NCBI GenBank assembly: GCA_021202635.1 | Contig: JAJQCQ010000093.1 | Coordinates: forward strand, 81,910 to 145,909 | DNA from: Lachnospiraceae bacterium | GTDB taxonomy: Bacteria; Bacillota; Clostridia; Lachnospirales; Lachnospiraceae | DNA length: 64,000 nucleotides | Direction: 5' to 3' | In this document: positions 17,230 to 25,972 of the stretch, piece by piece | How positions within the stretch are numbered: the first letter of the stretch is position 1 | Layout: each line of letters begins with the position of its first letter | Translations under genes and position numbers: made by a program | The notes under the pieces: generated by a model | The model's database searches: none | What the model was told of the DNA's origin: nothing | The model's input: only the letters and a program-made list of their open reading frames with translations

Positions 17230-17574
17230 CTACTCCAGAACCGCATCCAGATCCAGGTCAATCGCGTCCGCCAGTTCAAACGCCGTCTTCTGGATCATCC
17301 GGCAGATATGCAGTTCCACCTTCAGATACTCATCTACCAGTTCATTTTTCCGAAGCTCAGCCGCGTCCATCCCCAGGCGGGCCTGTTCACTGTAATAGTC
17401 CAGTGTCTCATCCGAAGTCTGCGCCTGATACACGCGTCTGCGGAACGCATTCAGCTTTCCGCGCAGCTCGGCATCTGCCTCTACGATGATCCGCAGCTTC
17501 TGATAGCGCTGATATTCCTCTGTATTCTGAATGCTTTGGATCAGTTCCTGCGTACTTTCTTCAACTGTTCTCAT
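17230..17574 (-). CDS. YlbF/YmcA family protein
   Basis: The 114-residue all-helical protein shows the YlbF-family pattern LIQSIQNTEEYQRYQKLR and AELRGKLNAFRRRVYQAQ, with a helical C-terminus. In Bacillus YlbF acts with YmcA and YaaT to influence RNase Y and cell-fate decisions. The gene lies between rnj and trmR on the same strand, which fits an RNA-metabolism neighbourhood. No cysteines for the Fe-S clusters of the Bacillus complex are visible. The start at 17574 follows a moderate purine-rich site. Confidence 0.75.
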   Translation of the reverse strand: MRTVEESTQELIQSIQNTEEYQRYQKLRIIVEADAELRGKLNAFRRRVYQAQTSDETLDYYSEQARLGMDAAELRKNELVDEYLKVELHICRMIQKTAFELADAIDLDLDAVLE

Positions 17575-17614
17575 ATTCCGATTTCCATTGTTTCTTTTTA
17601 CAATTCCTTTGCAT

Positions 17615-19297
17615 TTATTCGACTTCCATTATAATGGGAAGTATCATCGGCCTTCTCTTCGTTCGCTTCCACAGGAATTCACCGAGGGAATCCCGAATGG
17701 CATTTTTCATCTTCGCCCAGTCCAGAATGCGGTGGGAATTGCAGTATTCCATCGCTTCCTCCACAACCGCGCAGGCCTCTTCCATCAGGTCTTCTGCCTC
17801 CCGGACATACACAAAGCCTCTGGATACGATATCCGGTCCGGAAAGGATCTGACCGCTGTATTTTTCCAGCGTCAGCACGGCAATGACAATGCCGTCCTCC
17901 GCCAGATGCTGGCGGTCACGCAGCACGATATTGCCGACATCACCGACGCCAAGTCCATCGACCAGAATAGACCCTGTCTGTACCTGTCCGGTCACCGCCG
18001 CAGAATCCGCGTCAAGCTCCAGCACATCCCCGGCTCTGAGCATCAGAATGTGATCCTTAGGGATGCCAAGCTCCTCCACCAGCTCCGCCTGCGCTTTCAG
18101 GTGGCGGTACTCGCCGTGCACCGGAATCGCATATTTCGGTTTTACCAGAGAATAGATCAGCTTGATATCCTCCTGGCAGGCATGGCCGGAAACATGGGTA
18201 TCCTGGAACACCACCTTGATTCCTTTTTCGGAAAGCTCATTGATGACCTTGGAAACCGCTTTCTCGTTGCCCGGAATCGGGTTCGAGCTGAAAATCACGA
18301 CGTCATTCGGATGAATCGCAATTTTTTTATGCATATTCGCGGCAATCCGGGAGAGTGCAGCCATCGGCTCGCCCTGGCTGCCTGTCGTAATCAGAACGAG
18401 CTGCTCATCCGTGTAGTTTTTCATTTCATCCAGATCGATCAGCGTATTCTGCGGAATATTGATATATCCCAGCTCAGACGCGATCGATATGACAGTCACC
18501 ATGCTGCGCCCCTCGATCACGACCTTTCTGCCATATTTATAAGCCGTATTGATGATCTGCTGCACGCGGTCCACATTAGAAGCAAACGTCGCAATGAAAA
18601 TCCTGCGATTCACATTCTCCGAAAACAGATGATCAAAGGTCTTGCCCACCGTCCGCTCTGACGCAGTAAAGCCCGGATTCTCTGCATTCGTGCTGTCGCA
18701 CATCAGAGCCAGCACACCTTTTTTGCCAAGCTCCGCAAAGCGCTGCAGGTCAATGGCATCGCCAAAAACCGGCGTATAATCCACCTTAAAGTCGCCCGTG
18801 TGTATCACAATCCCCGCCGGTGAATAAATCGCCAGCGCCACCGCGTCCGCAATGCTGTGATTGGTGCGGATAAATTCCACACGGAAATCGCCCAGATTGA
18901 TCATCTGCCCCTGTTTCACCACCTTGCGTCTCGTGGTGCGCAGCTGGCCGCTCTCTTCCAGCTTGTGTTCAATCAGCCCCATCGTCAGTTTCGTCGCGTA
19001 TAACGGTACATTCACATCATTCAGAATATAGGAAATTGCCCCGATATGGTCTTCATGACCGTGCGTAAACACGAACCCCTTTACCTTCTCCAGATTCTCT
19101 TTCAGATAAGTGACATCCGGAATGACAAGATCCACCCCGAGCATGTCTTCCTCCGGAAATGCCAGACCGCAGTCCACAACAATAATGCTGTCATTATACT
19201 CAAATGCCGTGATATTCATACCGATCAGGCCAAGTCCGCCAATCGGTATAATTTTTAATCTCCCCGTATTGTTCTGTCTGTTCTGTTCTTTTTTCAA
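17615..19297 (-). CDS. rnj: Ribonuclease J
   Basis: The roughly 560-residue metallo-beta-lactamase/beta-CASP nuclease begins IIPIGGLGLIGMNITAF and has the metal site FTHGHEDHIGAIS, then HTGDFKVD, and beta-CASP motifs VIEGRSM, ITTGSQGEPMAAL and VHGEYRHL. RNase J combines 5'-exonuclease and endonuclease activity in mRNA turnover. The best start is the TTG at 19295-19297, nine bases after AAAGAGG; an in-frame GTG at 19330 has no site. It lies next to a YlbF homologue, itself linked to RNA decay in Bacillus. Confidence 0.93.
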   Translation of the reverse strand: MKKEQNRQNNTGRLKIIPIGGLGLIGMNITAFEYNDSIIVVDCGLAFPEEDMLGVDLVIPDVTYLKENLEKVKGFVFTHGHEDHIGAISYILNDVNVPLYATKLTMGLIEHKLEESGQLRTTRRKVVKQGQMINLGDFRVEFIRTNHSIADAVALAIYSPAGIVIHTGDFKVDYTPVFGDAIDLQRFAELGKKGVLALMCDSTNAENPGFTASERTVGKTFDHLFSENVNRRIFIATFASNVDRVQQIINTAYKYGRKVVIEGRSMVTVISIASELGYINIPQNTLIDLDEMKNYTDEQLVLITTGSQGEPMAALSRIAANMHKKIAIHPNDVVIFSSNPIPGNEKAVSKVINELSEKGIKVVFQDTHVSGHACQEDIKLIYSLVKPKYAIPVHGEYRHLKAQAELVEELGIPKDHILMLRAGDVLELDADSAAVTGQVQTGSILVDGLGVGDVGNIVLRDRQHLAEDGIVIAVLTLEKYSGQILSGPDIVSRGFVYVREAEDLMEEACAVVEEAMEYCNSHRILDWAKMKNAIRDSLGEFLWKRTKRRPMILPIIMEVE

Positions 19298-19421
19298 TAT
19301 CTCATACCTCTTTCCTGCGTTTTCACGCACAAATAGTAAGGTGTCCTTAAAGGCACCAATTCATGTAACCGTTTTCATTTTATGGCAGGCACAAACCATT
19401 CCACCCGCCTCTTTTATCTGT

Positions 19422-19688
19422 TCAGAGCTGTATGTCCACGTCCTCCAAAAGCTCTGCAAAGATCTTTGATAATACTTCCAGCTCGTTTTCATCCTCTACG
19501 AACTCATAAGCAGCGTCCGCTTCTCCGTCTTCCGATGTGTCTTTCAGGATGTAAACCTCCGCATCCTCTTCCTCATCCTCGGACTCTGTCACCAGCAGGT
19601 AGGAAACGCCGTTAATCCTGGTCTCTTCCAGAACATAAAACCAGATCGCCTCTCCGTCTTCTGCCGGGCGAAATGCTATTTTTTCCAT
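19422..19688 (-). CDS. DUF1292 family protein
   Basis: The 88-residue acidic protein starts MEKIAFRPAEDGEAIWFYV and has EETRINGVSYLLVTES, the core DUF1292 pattern. The molecular function of the family is not known. It typically follows ireB and ruvX in Firmicutes, as here, which supports the assignment. The ATG at 19686-19688 gives the family-like N-terminus. An in-frame GTG at 19718 lies inside the repeat copy at 19707-19768 and is less likely. Confidence 0.8.
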   Translation of the reverse strand: MEKIAFRPAEDGEAIWFYVLEETRINGVSYLLVTESEDEEEDAEVYILKDTSEDGEADAAYEFVEDENELEVLSKIFAELLEDVDIQL

Positions 19689-19706
19689 ATTCTCCCTGTC
19701 CTTATT

Positions 19707-19768
19707 GTTATCGGTCACACCCGGACCAGATTCGCCTTATTTTTACCTCTACAGGAGTGCCCCATAAC
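19707..19768 (-). repeat. Palindromic intergenic repeat, family 2, copy c
   Basis: This 62-base element begins GTTATCGGTCACACC and ends in a diverged arm AGGAGTGCCCCATAAC. The interior ACCAGATTCGCCTTATTTTTACC closely matches the 28.8 and 30.4 kb copies. It lies 38 bases after the ruvX stop and ends just before DUF1292. Confidence 0.75.
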
Positions 19769-19806
19769 TCTTATTTGCCATATGCCGCCCGCCAGGCCAG
19801 CCGTAC

Positions 19807-20274
19807 TTAAACGTTTTCGTTCGTTCCCGCACTTTCCTCTCTTCCGCTCTTGCACTGTTTCAAATCCAGGTATCCCTGAAGGATGTACACAGCGGCAATC
19901 ATATCCACGTACTCTTTGCGATTTTCCCGCCGAACACCGCTTTCCATCAGTGTCCGGTTCGCCGCGACAGTCGTCAGGCGTTCGTCCCACATGACGACAG
20001 GCAGCCCTGTCCGTCTTTTCAGCATCTCACCAAATTCCAGTGATTTCTCTGCCCGCTCCCCGACAGTATTATTCATATTCTTCGGATAGCCAAGCACAAT
20101 CTCCGTCACACCATACTGTCCGACAAGCTCTTCTATGCGCGCAAGCGTCCTGCGCAGCTTATTCTCCTGTGTCCGTGTAATAGTCTCTATGCCCTGCGCC
20201 GTCAGTCCCAGCGGATCGCTTACCGCAACACCGACTGTCTTAGAGCCATAGTCCAGTCCCATAACGCGGATCAT
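19807..20274 (-). CDS. ruvX: Putative pre-16S rRNA nuclease YqgF/RuvX
   Basis: The 155-residue RNase H-fold protein has [20 protein letters not shown] at the start, [28 protein letters not shown] and the acidic [11 protein letters not shown] block. The family trims the 5' end of 16S rRNA precursors. The ATG at 20272-20274 overlaps the ireB stop as ATGA, so the genes are translationally coupled. The C-terminal tail after residue 140 is hydrophilic and variable. Confidence 0.93.
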   Translation of the reverse strand: MIRVMGLDYGSKTVGVAVSDPLGLTAQGIETITRTQENKLRRTLARIEELVGQYGVTEIVLGYPKNMNNTVGERAEKSLEFGEMLKRRTGLPVVMWDERLTTVAANRTLMESGVRRENRKEYVDMIAAVYILQGYLDLKQCKSGREESAGTNENV

Positions 20275-20546
20275 TCGTCTCTCCGCTCCCATGATTTATT
20301 CCTGATGTATTCCCGCAAAAGCTCTTCAACAAGCTCGTCTCGCTCCACTTTCATAATCATGCTGCGCGCGTTATTATGGCTGGTAATATAAGTCGGGTCA
20401 CCTGACATAATATAGCCAACGATCTGATTGACCGGATTATACCCCTTCTCCGCCATCGCGTTGTAAACCACATCCAGCACTGTCTTCACGCGTGTCTCCG
20501 GATCCGTCGTATATTTAAAGTACTGTGTGTTATTAATCTCTGCCAT
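20271..20546 (-). CDS. ireB: IreB family regulatory phosphoprotein
   Basis: The 91-residue protein matches IreB/DUF965: [49 protein letters not shown] and [21 protein letters not shown]. In Enterococcus IreB is phosphorylated by the PASTA kinase IreK and influences cephalosporin resistance; the threonines near TTDPET are the likely targets. The order ireB-ruvX-DUF1292 is the conserved Firmicute arrangement. Confidence 0.94.
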   Translation of the reverse strand: MAEINNTQYFKYTTDPETRVKTVLDVVYNAMAEKGYNPVNQIVGYIMSGDPTYITSHNNARSMIMKVERDELVEELLREYIRNKSWERRDE

Positions 20547-20585
20547 CTTTTCACGTCCTTTGTACCCACATTTCTAGACTTTTTT

Positions 20586-20614
20586 ATTCTAATATATCTG
20601 ACGAAATAATTCAA
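20586..20614 (-). promoter_or_regulatory. Sigma-A promoter of the ireB-ruvX operon
   Basis: On the minus strand TTGAAT (20609-20614) and TAGAAT (20586-20591) are 17 bases apart, about 40 bases upstream of the ireB start. Confidence 0.7.
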
Positions 20615-20641
20615 CCCTTTTTAAAAAAGATTCGCAAACTT

Positions 20642-22036
20642 TCAGTTTTCGTGCATTAGCAAATAAATATGTGGCGAGATCTGCCTTCCCAGTTTTCCGG
20701 TCAATATCCGGTTGGTGAAATCCTTCTCCGCCAGAACTGCCGCCCGGATATATTCCCTTGTGTACCCAAGAAAATACGCCGTCCCGTCAATCTCTTCTTT
20801 TTCCTCAAAAAGCACTTCCACCGTTTTTCCGGCACATTCAGCTTCAAACCGGCTGCGATTCCGCTCTCCGAGCTCCATAAGGATATCACTGCGCACTCCC
20901 TTTTCTGCTTCCGCAAGCTGCCCCGGCATGGCCGCCGCGCGCGTTCCCTGCCGTCTGGAATACTTAAAAATATGCGTTTCATACAAATGAAGCTTCTCTA
21001 AGAAGCTCACCGTCGTATCGAATTCCTCCTGCGTCTCCTGCGGAAAACCAACAATCACATCGGTCGTAATTGCGGGACGATCAAATACCTTCCGCAGGAT
21101 CCTGCATTTTTCCTCAAATTCCTCTGCGGTATACCGACGGTTCATTCGCTTTAAAACAGAAGTGCAGCCGCTCTGCAGGGAAAGATGAAAATGCGGGCAG
21201 ACCTTTGGCAATGCCCGCAGAGCGGCTGCAAATTCTTCCGTAACAATCCCAGGCTCCAGGGAACCCAGACGAATACGGGTGATTCCCGGCACCTCATGCA
21301 CCGCCTGAATCAGGCTAAGAAGAGACATCCCGCCATTGCTGTCACAGGAACCATACGAGCCGGAGGCCACATCAAAATCACTGCCATAGGAGCTCAGATG
21401 AATCCCCGTCAGAACCACCTCGCGACAGCCGTTTTCCGCCAGAATTCCGACTTCACGCAGAACCTCCTCCGGCCTGCGGCTCCTCACACGGCCGCGTGCG
21501 TACGGAATAATACAATAGGTGCAAAACTGATTGCAGCCGTCCTGCACTTTAATATAAGCGCGTGTATGTTCCTCCGTACAGGTAATGGAAAGGTTCTCAT
21601 ATTCGTGATTATGATTGATGTCGATCTTTCCGACTACCCGGCCATTCACTGTTTCAAACTCAGGAGCTGCGGATTCCTTTCCTTCCCGCGCTGCCTCAAA
21701 CATCCGCAGAGCTTCCAGCAGATCCTTTTTGCAATTATTTCCAAGCACCAGGTCCGCCATACCGTCCTCTTCGACCGGGTGCTCCGCTGTCTGCACATAA
21801 CAGCCTGCCGCCACTATGATCGCATCCGGGTTCATTTTCCGGGCTTTGTGCAGCATTTGCCGCGACTTGCGGTCCGCAATATTCGTTACTGTGCAGGTGT
21901 TAATCACATACACATCCGCGCCCGGCGCGAACGGCACAATCTCATATCCCGCTTCCTCCAGAAGCTGCCGCATGGCTTCCGTCTCATATGCGTTTACCTT
22001 ACAGCCCAGATTGTGAAGCGCTGCTTTTTTTCCCAT
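20642..22036 (-). CDS. mtaB: tRNA t6A37 methylthiotransferase MtaB
   Basis: The 464-residue radical-SAM enzyme starts MGKKAALHNLGCKVNAYETEAM (MTTase domain), with TCTVTNIADRKSRQM and AGCYVQ supplying the second-cluster cysteines. The radical SAM motif CNQFCTYCIIPYARG follows at about residue 155, and a C-terminal TRAM domain ends the protein. MtaB converts t6A to ms2t6A at position 37 of tRNAs reading ANN codons. I chose the ATG at 22034-22036, which has GAGG upstream and gives the family N-terminus. A longer in-frame start adds 33 atypical residues. Confidence 0.93.
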   Translation of the reverse strand: MGKKAALHNLGCKVNAYETEAMRQLLEEAGYEIVPFAPGADVYVINTCTVTNIADRKSRQMLHKARKMNPDAIIVAAGCYVQTAEHPVEEDGMADLVLGNNCKKDLLEALRMFEAAREGKESAAPEFETVNGRVVGKIDINHNHEYENLSITCTEEHTRAYIKVQDGCNQFCTYCIIPYARGRVRSRRPEEVLREVGILAENGCREVVLTGIHLSSYGSDFDVASGSYGSCDSNGGMSLLSLIQAVHEVPGITRIRLGSLEPGIVTEEFAAALRALPKVCPHFHLSLQSGCTSVLKRMNRRYTAEEFEEKCRILRKVFDRPAITTDVIVGFPQETQEEFDTTVSFLEKLHLYETHIFKYSRRQGTRAAAMPGQLAEAEKGVRSDILMELGERNRSRFEAECAGKTVEVLFEEKEEIDGTAYFLGYTREYIRAAVLAEKDFTNRILTGKLGRQISPHIYLLMHEN

Positions 22037-22175
22037 AGTCAATTCCTCTTTTCGATCGCCGGCCCTGCTCCATATAGGCATCTTGCTCCCATCTTCCCGC
22101 AGTGAAACGGTAATTTCACGTAAAACAGCCGTCATATTTTACAAAGAATACATCAGAACTTCCGCTGATTTATTC

Positions 22176-22204
22176 TTGACTTTTTGCGCGCCAGACAGTA
22201 AGAT
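22176..22204 (+). promoter_or_regulatory. Sigma-A promoter of the HPr-like gene
   Basis: TTGACT (22176-22181) and TAAGAT (22199-22204) are separated by 17 bases, with a start codon about 44 bases downstream. Confidence 0.75.
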
Positions 22205-22247
22205 AAGAAAGGTTCCATCATTAAAAACTACATGGAGGGGTGATATT

Positions 22248-22481
22248 ATGAAAACAGTACAGATTTCTTTAAATTCAATTGATAAAGTAAAATCTTTCGT
22301 AAATGACATTACGAAGTTTGACAACGATTTTGATCTCGTGTCCGGCCGCTATGTCATTGATGCAAAGTCTATCATGGGGGTCTTCAGCCTGGATCTTTCC
22401 AAACCGATTGATCTGAATATCCATGCGGAAGATAATATCGATGAAATCCTGACTGTACTTGACGCATACATTATCCAGTAA
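22248..22481 (+). CDS. HPr-like protein lacking the phosphorylatable histidine
   Basis: The 77-residue protein follows the HPr fold. The region KSIMGVFSLDLS at about residue 40 matches the regulatory-serine helix of HPr, and the spacing of strands and helices agrees. The N-terminal active-site loop that normally carries HARP is instead SIDKVKSFV, so the catalytic His-15 is missing. It is therefore probably a Crh-like regulator or an adapter, not a PTS phosphocarrier. The gene is monocistronic with its own sigma-A promoter, a GGAGGGG site seven bases before the ATG, and a strong terminator. Confidence 0.75.
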   Translation: MKTVQISLNSIDKVKSFVNDITKFDNDFDLVSGRYVIDAKSIMGVFSLDLSKPIDLNIHAEDNIDEILTVLDAYIIQ

Positions 22482-22523
22482 TGCGGTCACAGAGCAGATT
22501 TTCGTAAATAAAAATGAAGTTTC

Positions 22524-22556
22524 GGAGACGGCGGGCAGCCGTCTCCCTTTTCTTTT
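22524..22556 (+). terminator. Intrinsic terminator of the HPr-like gene
   Basis: Perfect 9-bp arms GGAGACGGC (22524-22532) and GCCGTCTCC (22538-22546) enclose a five-base loop and are followed by a T-rich tract. Confidence 0.88.
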
Positions 22557-22558
22557 CT

Positions 22559-22606
22559 ATGCGCACGGGCGAGCATGGAAATTTGCGGCTTGCGCTGCAC
22601 CCGCCC
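22559..22606 (+). repeat. Structured intergenic repeat, family 1, copy b
   Basis: Directly after the terminator, the plus strand reads ATGCGCACGGGCG followed by the one-sided loop ending ATTT, an inner hairpin GCGGC/GCTGC (22585-22589 and 22594-22598) and a closing CGCCC (22602-22606). The outer arms GGGCG/CGCCC differ from the other copies but still pair. The last bases abut the thiI stop codon. Confidence 0.65.
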
Positions 22607-22610
22607 TGAA

Positions 22611-23789
22611 TTATTCTACCCGTATCGTCTCTGCGGTCTCGATGGCCGTCTCCACCATCTGGTCAATCTTATCCTGCAGCTTCAGCTCCGAACGCTGGAT
22701 CACCTTCCGGTTTGGTTTTGTCACCGGATGCTTCGCCACAAAAATTGTACAGCAATCTTCAAATGGCAGGATCGATGTCTCAAAGGTATCGATTTTCTTT
22801 GCAACCTCGACGATCTCCTGTTTGTCAAAGCCAATCAGTGGGCGGAAGACAGGCAGGTCGCATACCTCGTTTGTCGCGGCAAGGCTCTGAATGGTCTGGC
22901 TTGCCACCTGGCCAACACTTTCGCCCGTGATCAGAGCCATAGAGCCGTCCAGCGCGGCAAAGCGCTCCGCGATCCGCATCATATAGCGCCGCATAATGAT
23001 TGTCAGCTCATCGTGCGGACACTTCTCGTAAATGTAAAGCTGTATCTCTGTGAAATTCACCACGTGGAGGCGGATTGGGCCGGTATATCTCGCCACAAGC
23101 TTCGCCAGATCCACTACCTTTTGCTTCGCTCGGTCACTTGTGTAAGGCGGCGCATGAAAATAGACTGCGTCGATTACCACGCCGCGCTTGCCAATCATAT
23201 ACCCGGCTACCGGGCTGTCAATCCCGCCGGAGAGCAGCAGCATCGCCCGCCCGCTCGTGCCAACCGGCATCCCGCCGGGACCCGGGATGATTTTGGAATA
23301 AATATAGATCTTTTCCCGAATCTCAACATGAAGCAGAAGCTCCGGGCTGTGGACATCCACCTTCATTTCCGGAAACGCGTCCAGGATCCGGCCGCCCAGC
23401 TCGCTGTTGACCTCCATCGAATCAATGGGAAAGCTCTTTTTTGCCCGGCGCGTCACCACCTTGAAGGTCTGATGATGCGTCTCGTATACCTCCGTGAGGA
23501 AACGGACGACGTCATTGCCAAGCTCATCCAGACCGTTATCCTCCACTTTCATCACCGGACAGAAGCCGACAATTCCAAAGACACGCTGCAGAGCTTCGAC
23601 GACCTCGTCATAATCGTAATCGCTCTCACAATCCACATAAATTCTGCCCTGCTCCCGCGTCACCAGAAAATCTCCGTCCACCTTCGAGAGCGCATGGCGA
23701 ATCTGTTTTACCAGCGCTTCCTCAAACAGGTGACGATTCTTTCCCTTGATCGCGATTTCTCCATATTTAATCAAAAATGTTCTGAACAT
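22611..23789 (-). CDS. thiI: tRNA 4-thiouridine synthetase ThiI
   Basis: The 392-residue protein has the N-terminal ferredoxin-like/THUMP domains and the PP-loop ATPase motif MLLLSGGIDSPVAGY at about residue 180, with GESVGQVASQT downstream. It lacks the C-terminal rhodanese domain with its catalytic cysteine found in enteric ThiI. Bacillus uses a similar short ThiI with a dedicated cysteine desulfurase NifZ, and a desulfurase gene lies immediately upstream here. This pair likely makes s4U8 in tRNA. The ATG at 23787-23789 follows AAAGGA. Confidence 0.93.
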   Translation of the reverse strand: MFRTFLIKYGEIAIKGKNRHLFEEALVKQIRHALSKVDGDFLVTREQGRIYVDCESDYDYDEVVEALQRVFGIVGFCPVMKVEDNGLDELGNDVVRFLTEVYETHHQTFKVVTRRAKKSFPIDSMEVNSELGGRILDAFPEMKVDVHSPELLLHVEIREKIYIYSKIIPGPGGMPVGTSGRAMLLLSGGIDSPVAGYMIGKRGVVIDAVYFHAPPYTSDRAKQKVVDLAKLVARYTGPIRLHVVNFTEIQLYIYEKCPHDELTIIMRRYMMRIAERFAALDGSMALITGESVGQVASQTIQSLAATNEVCDLPVFRPLIGFDKQEIVEVAKKIDTFETSILPFEDCCTIFVAKHPVTKPNRKVIQRSELKLQDKIDQMVETAIETAETIRVE

Positions 23790-23907
23790 ATTTTTCCTTT
23801 CCCCTTGCATGATTCCCCTGCATTCGGAGGTTCGCCGTTTTGTGACCTTGTTCCGGAAAGCATGTTTCGCAATCCTGTGAGCCTTCCGCACATTTGCACA
23901 TGGCTTC

Positions 23908-25065
23908 CTACCGTCTCGTAAACCGCCGCAGCATCGGCAGCAGCTCTCTCAGAGCATCCAGACAGTAATCAATCTCTTCTTCCGCAGTGAACCGGCTGAA
24001 GCTGAACCGCAGGGTAGACTCCAGCTGTTCTTTGGGCAGATGCATTTCCTTTAACACCCCGCTGACCGGTGTTTTTTTATTCGATGAACAGGCGGAACCG
24101 GCAGAGACATAGATCTCCCGTTCTTCCAGTGCATGCAGAAGGACCTCACTGCGCACTCCCACAAAAGCTGCGCTCACGATATGCGCCGCACTCTTTTCGC
24201 CCATCTCCGAATGGATCACCACATCCGGCAGGTCAGACAGACCATGCATCAGCTTTTCTTTGAGAGCAAGCATGTGCGCATGATCCTGCTCCATCGTCGC
24301 AAACGCGTCCGCCGCCGCCTGCGCAAGTCCCGCCGCCCCCGGCACATTATCTGTCCCGGAACGCATTCCTCTTTGCTGTCCGCCCCCGAGAATCAGCGGA
24401 TGCAGCTTCACCTTCTCACCGGCATACAAAAAGCCGCTGCCCTTCGGCCCATGCAGCTTATGTCCGCTCACCGAGAGCAGGTCTATCCCCATGCGCCTCG
24501 GATAAATCGGATATTTGCCATACGCCTGTACCGCATCCACATGAAACAGGGTATTCGGATTTTTCTTTTTAATCAACGCCCCAGCCTCCGCGATCGGCTC
24601 AAGGGTGCCAACCTCGTTATTTACATACATGATGGATACCAGGATCGTCTCCTCACAGACCGCGTCCGCCAGCTCCTCCAGAGAAATGCATCCCTTCGCA
24701 TCCACTGGCAAAACCGTCACGCGAAAGCCCTGTTCTTCCAGATACCGCATCGGCACCCGCACTGCCGCATGCTCCACCGCAGACGTGATGACATGCAGCC
24801 CAGCGCGCCGGTTTGCCGCAGCCGCCCCGAGGATCGCCCAGTTATCCGACTCGGTTCCGCCTGAAGTAAAATAAATCTCCTTCTCACTGACCTTCAGTGT
24901 CTTCGCAATCGTCTCCCGCGCGTCCCGCAGATAGCGCTCTGCCTCCATCCCTTTTCGATGCCTGGACGAGGGATTTCCAAAATCCTCTGTCATCGTCCGC
25001 ACCACCACGTCCCGCACCGAATCCGTCACACGGGTGGTAGCGGAATTATCCAGATATGCTTCCAT
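23908..25065 (-). CDS. Cysteine desulfurase (NifS/IscS family), sulfur donor for ThiI
   Basis: The 385-residue PLP enzyme starts MEAYLDNSATTRV and has FTSGGTESDNWA, the PLP lysine in SVSGHKLHGPKG, and the cysteine loop SAGSACSSNKKT. It mobilises sulfur from cysteine. Its position directly before the rhodanese-less thiI suggests a dedicated NifZ-like donor for 4-thiouridine rather than general Fe-S assembly. The ATG at 25063-25065 has AAAGGCGG eight bases upstream. The frame remains open for another 62 codons upstream, including a hydrophobic segment, and a second possible start with GGGAG exists at 25239. Confidence 0.9.
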   Translation of the reverse strand: MEAYLDNSATTRVTDSVRDVVVRTMTEDFGNPSSRHRKGMEAERYLRDARETIAKTLKVSEKEIYFTSGGTESDNWAILGAAAANRRAGLHVITSAVEHAAVRVPMRYLEEQGFRVTVLPVDAKGCISLEELADAVCEETILVSIMYVNNEVGTLEPIAEAGALIKKKNPNTLFHVDAVQAYGKYPIYPRRMGIDLLSVSGHKLHGPKGSGFLYAGEKVKLHPLILGGGQQRGMRSGTDNVPGAAGLAQAAADAFATMEQDHAHMLALKEKLMHGLSDLPDVVIHSEMGEKSAAHIVSAAFVGVRSEVLLHALEEREIYVSAGSACSSNKKTPVSGVLKEMHLPKEQLESTLRFSFSRFTAEEEIDYCLDALRELLPMLRRFTRR

Positions 25066-25157
25066 ATCCGCGCCGCCTTTCTGATCGGACAAAAACGATT
25101 CCGATCTCTCTTGTAGTAACAATTGTGTATCCCGGCGTACCCTTATTTCCGCGAAAA

Positions 25158-25174
25158 CTGTAACATTGTTACAG
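25158..25174. promoter_or_regulatory. Palindrome upstream of the cysteine desulfurase, possible operator
   Basis: The 17-base sequence CTGTAACATTGTTACAG is a perfect palindrome around one central base and lies about 95 bases upstream of the desulfurase start. Related half-sites CTGTAAC and GTAACA occur nearby at about 25217 and 25116. Such a symmetric site suggests a dimeric repressor; the regulator is unknown. Confidence 0.45.
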
Positions 25175-25352
25175 GCCACGACCAGAAGAATCACACCTGC
25201 TGCCATCAGAAAAGCTTCGATACTGTAACTGTCACCCATTTTTTCTCCCACAAGCCGGTATTGAGCTTCTCTTCATGCTTCATCGGTATGTTTTAAAATC
25301 CTCAATTTCGTCTCTGCATGTGCGAAAATACAAGCTGATAAAACTCTGTATG

Positions 25353-25664
25353 TCAAACCTCTTGGGCTACATAATCCAGGCATGCGCGGTCACACACATA
25401 CGGCCGCACATAGGTATCCGCTACCGCTACATGTGCCGGATGGTTCCCGTACACGGCCACATCCTCCGCCTTTTCCATGGTCGTCACCAGGGCAATCTCA
25501 TGCGTGCTCGACGGGAGCGGCTCCTTCACAAAATCCACCGTCAAAAGCCCCGGCACCTTTCCAACCAGAGACCCCAGCTGCTTTTCCATCTCCGCTTTCA
25601 GCTCCGGTTTTTTCTCTTCCGGGATTTCCTTCTTAAAATTCCACATTACAATATGATGTACCAT
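25353..25664 (-). CDS. Dabb (stress-responsive alpha/beta barrel) family protein
   Basis: The 103-residue protein starts MVHHIVMWNFKKEIPEEKK and has VPGLLTVDFVKE, HEIALVTTMEKAEDVAVYGNHPAHV, which match the Dabb ferredoxin-like dimer family. Members form dimeric barrels of varied or unknown function. The ATG at 25662-25664 follows GAGGAGGAG. No metabolic partner is apparent among the neighbours. Confidence 0.85.
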   Translation of the reverse strand: MVHHIVMWNFKKEIPEEKKPELKAEMEKQLGSLVGKVPGLLTVDFVKEPLPSSTHEIALVTTMEKAEDVAVYGNHPAHVAVADTYVRPYVCDRACLDYVAQEV

Positions 25665-25693
25665 ATCTGTACTCCTCCTCATTTGAAATCATT

Positions 25694-25972
25694 TTAGCAA
25701 AAATACCGTATCTCTCCGAAATAATCAAGCCATTTCTGCTCGATTTCCTCGCTTCGGGCTTCTATCATGCGCATAATATTTCTAAGTGTATGTGATGGTA
25801 TCTTTGAATTGTTATTACATAAATAGCATTTTCCTGCTTGCGTAATCCATATTTTCGTGCCATTCGCTACCGGACTGCCCTTTGAAACATGTACATGCAC
25901 TGGTTCAAGCGGTTTATTCTCGTTTGTCCAGAAATAAACCCAGTAAGAGCCCAGTTTAAAAACCTGAGGCAT
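25694..25972 (-). CDS. DUF4160 protein, second gene of a coupled pair
   Basis: The 92-residue protein begins MPQVFKLGSYWVYFWTNE and contains PVHVHVSKG, WITQAGKCYL and a C-terminal helix with ARSEEIEQKWLDYFG, the DUF4160 pattern. DUF4160 genes are often found in small two-gene units thought to resemble toxin-antitoxin pairs, with no proven activity known to me. The ATG at 25970-25972 lies inside the end of the upstream gene (17-base overlap). The codon composition looks more AT-rich than the flanking genes. Confidence 0.7.
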   Translation of the reverse strand: MPQVFKLGSYWVYFWTNENKPLEPVHVHVSKGSPVANGTKIWITQAGKCYLCNNNSKIPSHTLRNIMRMIEARSEEIEQKWLDYFGEIRYFC

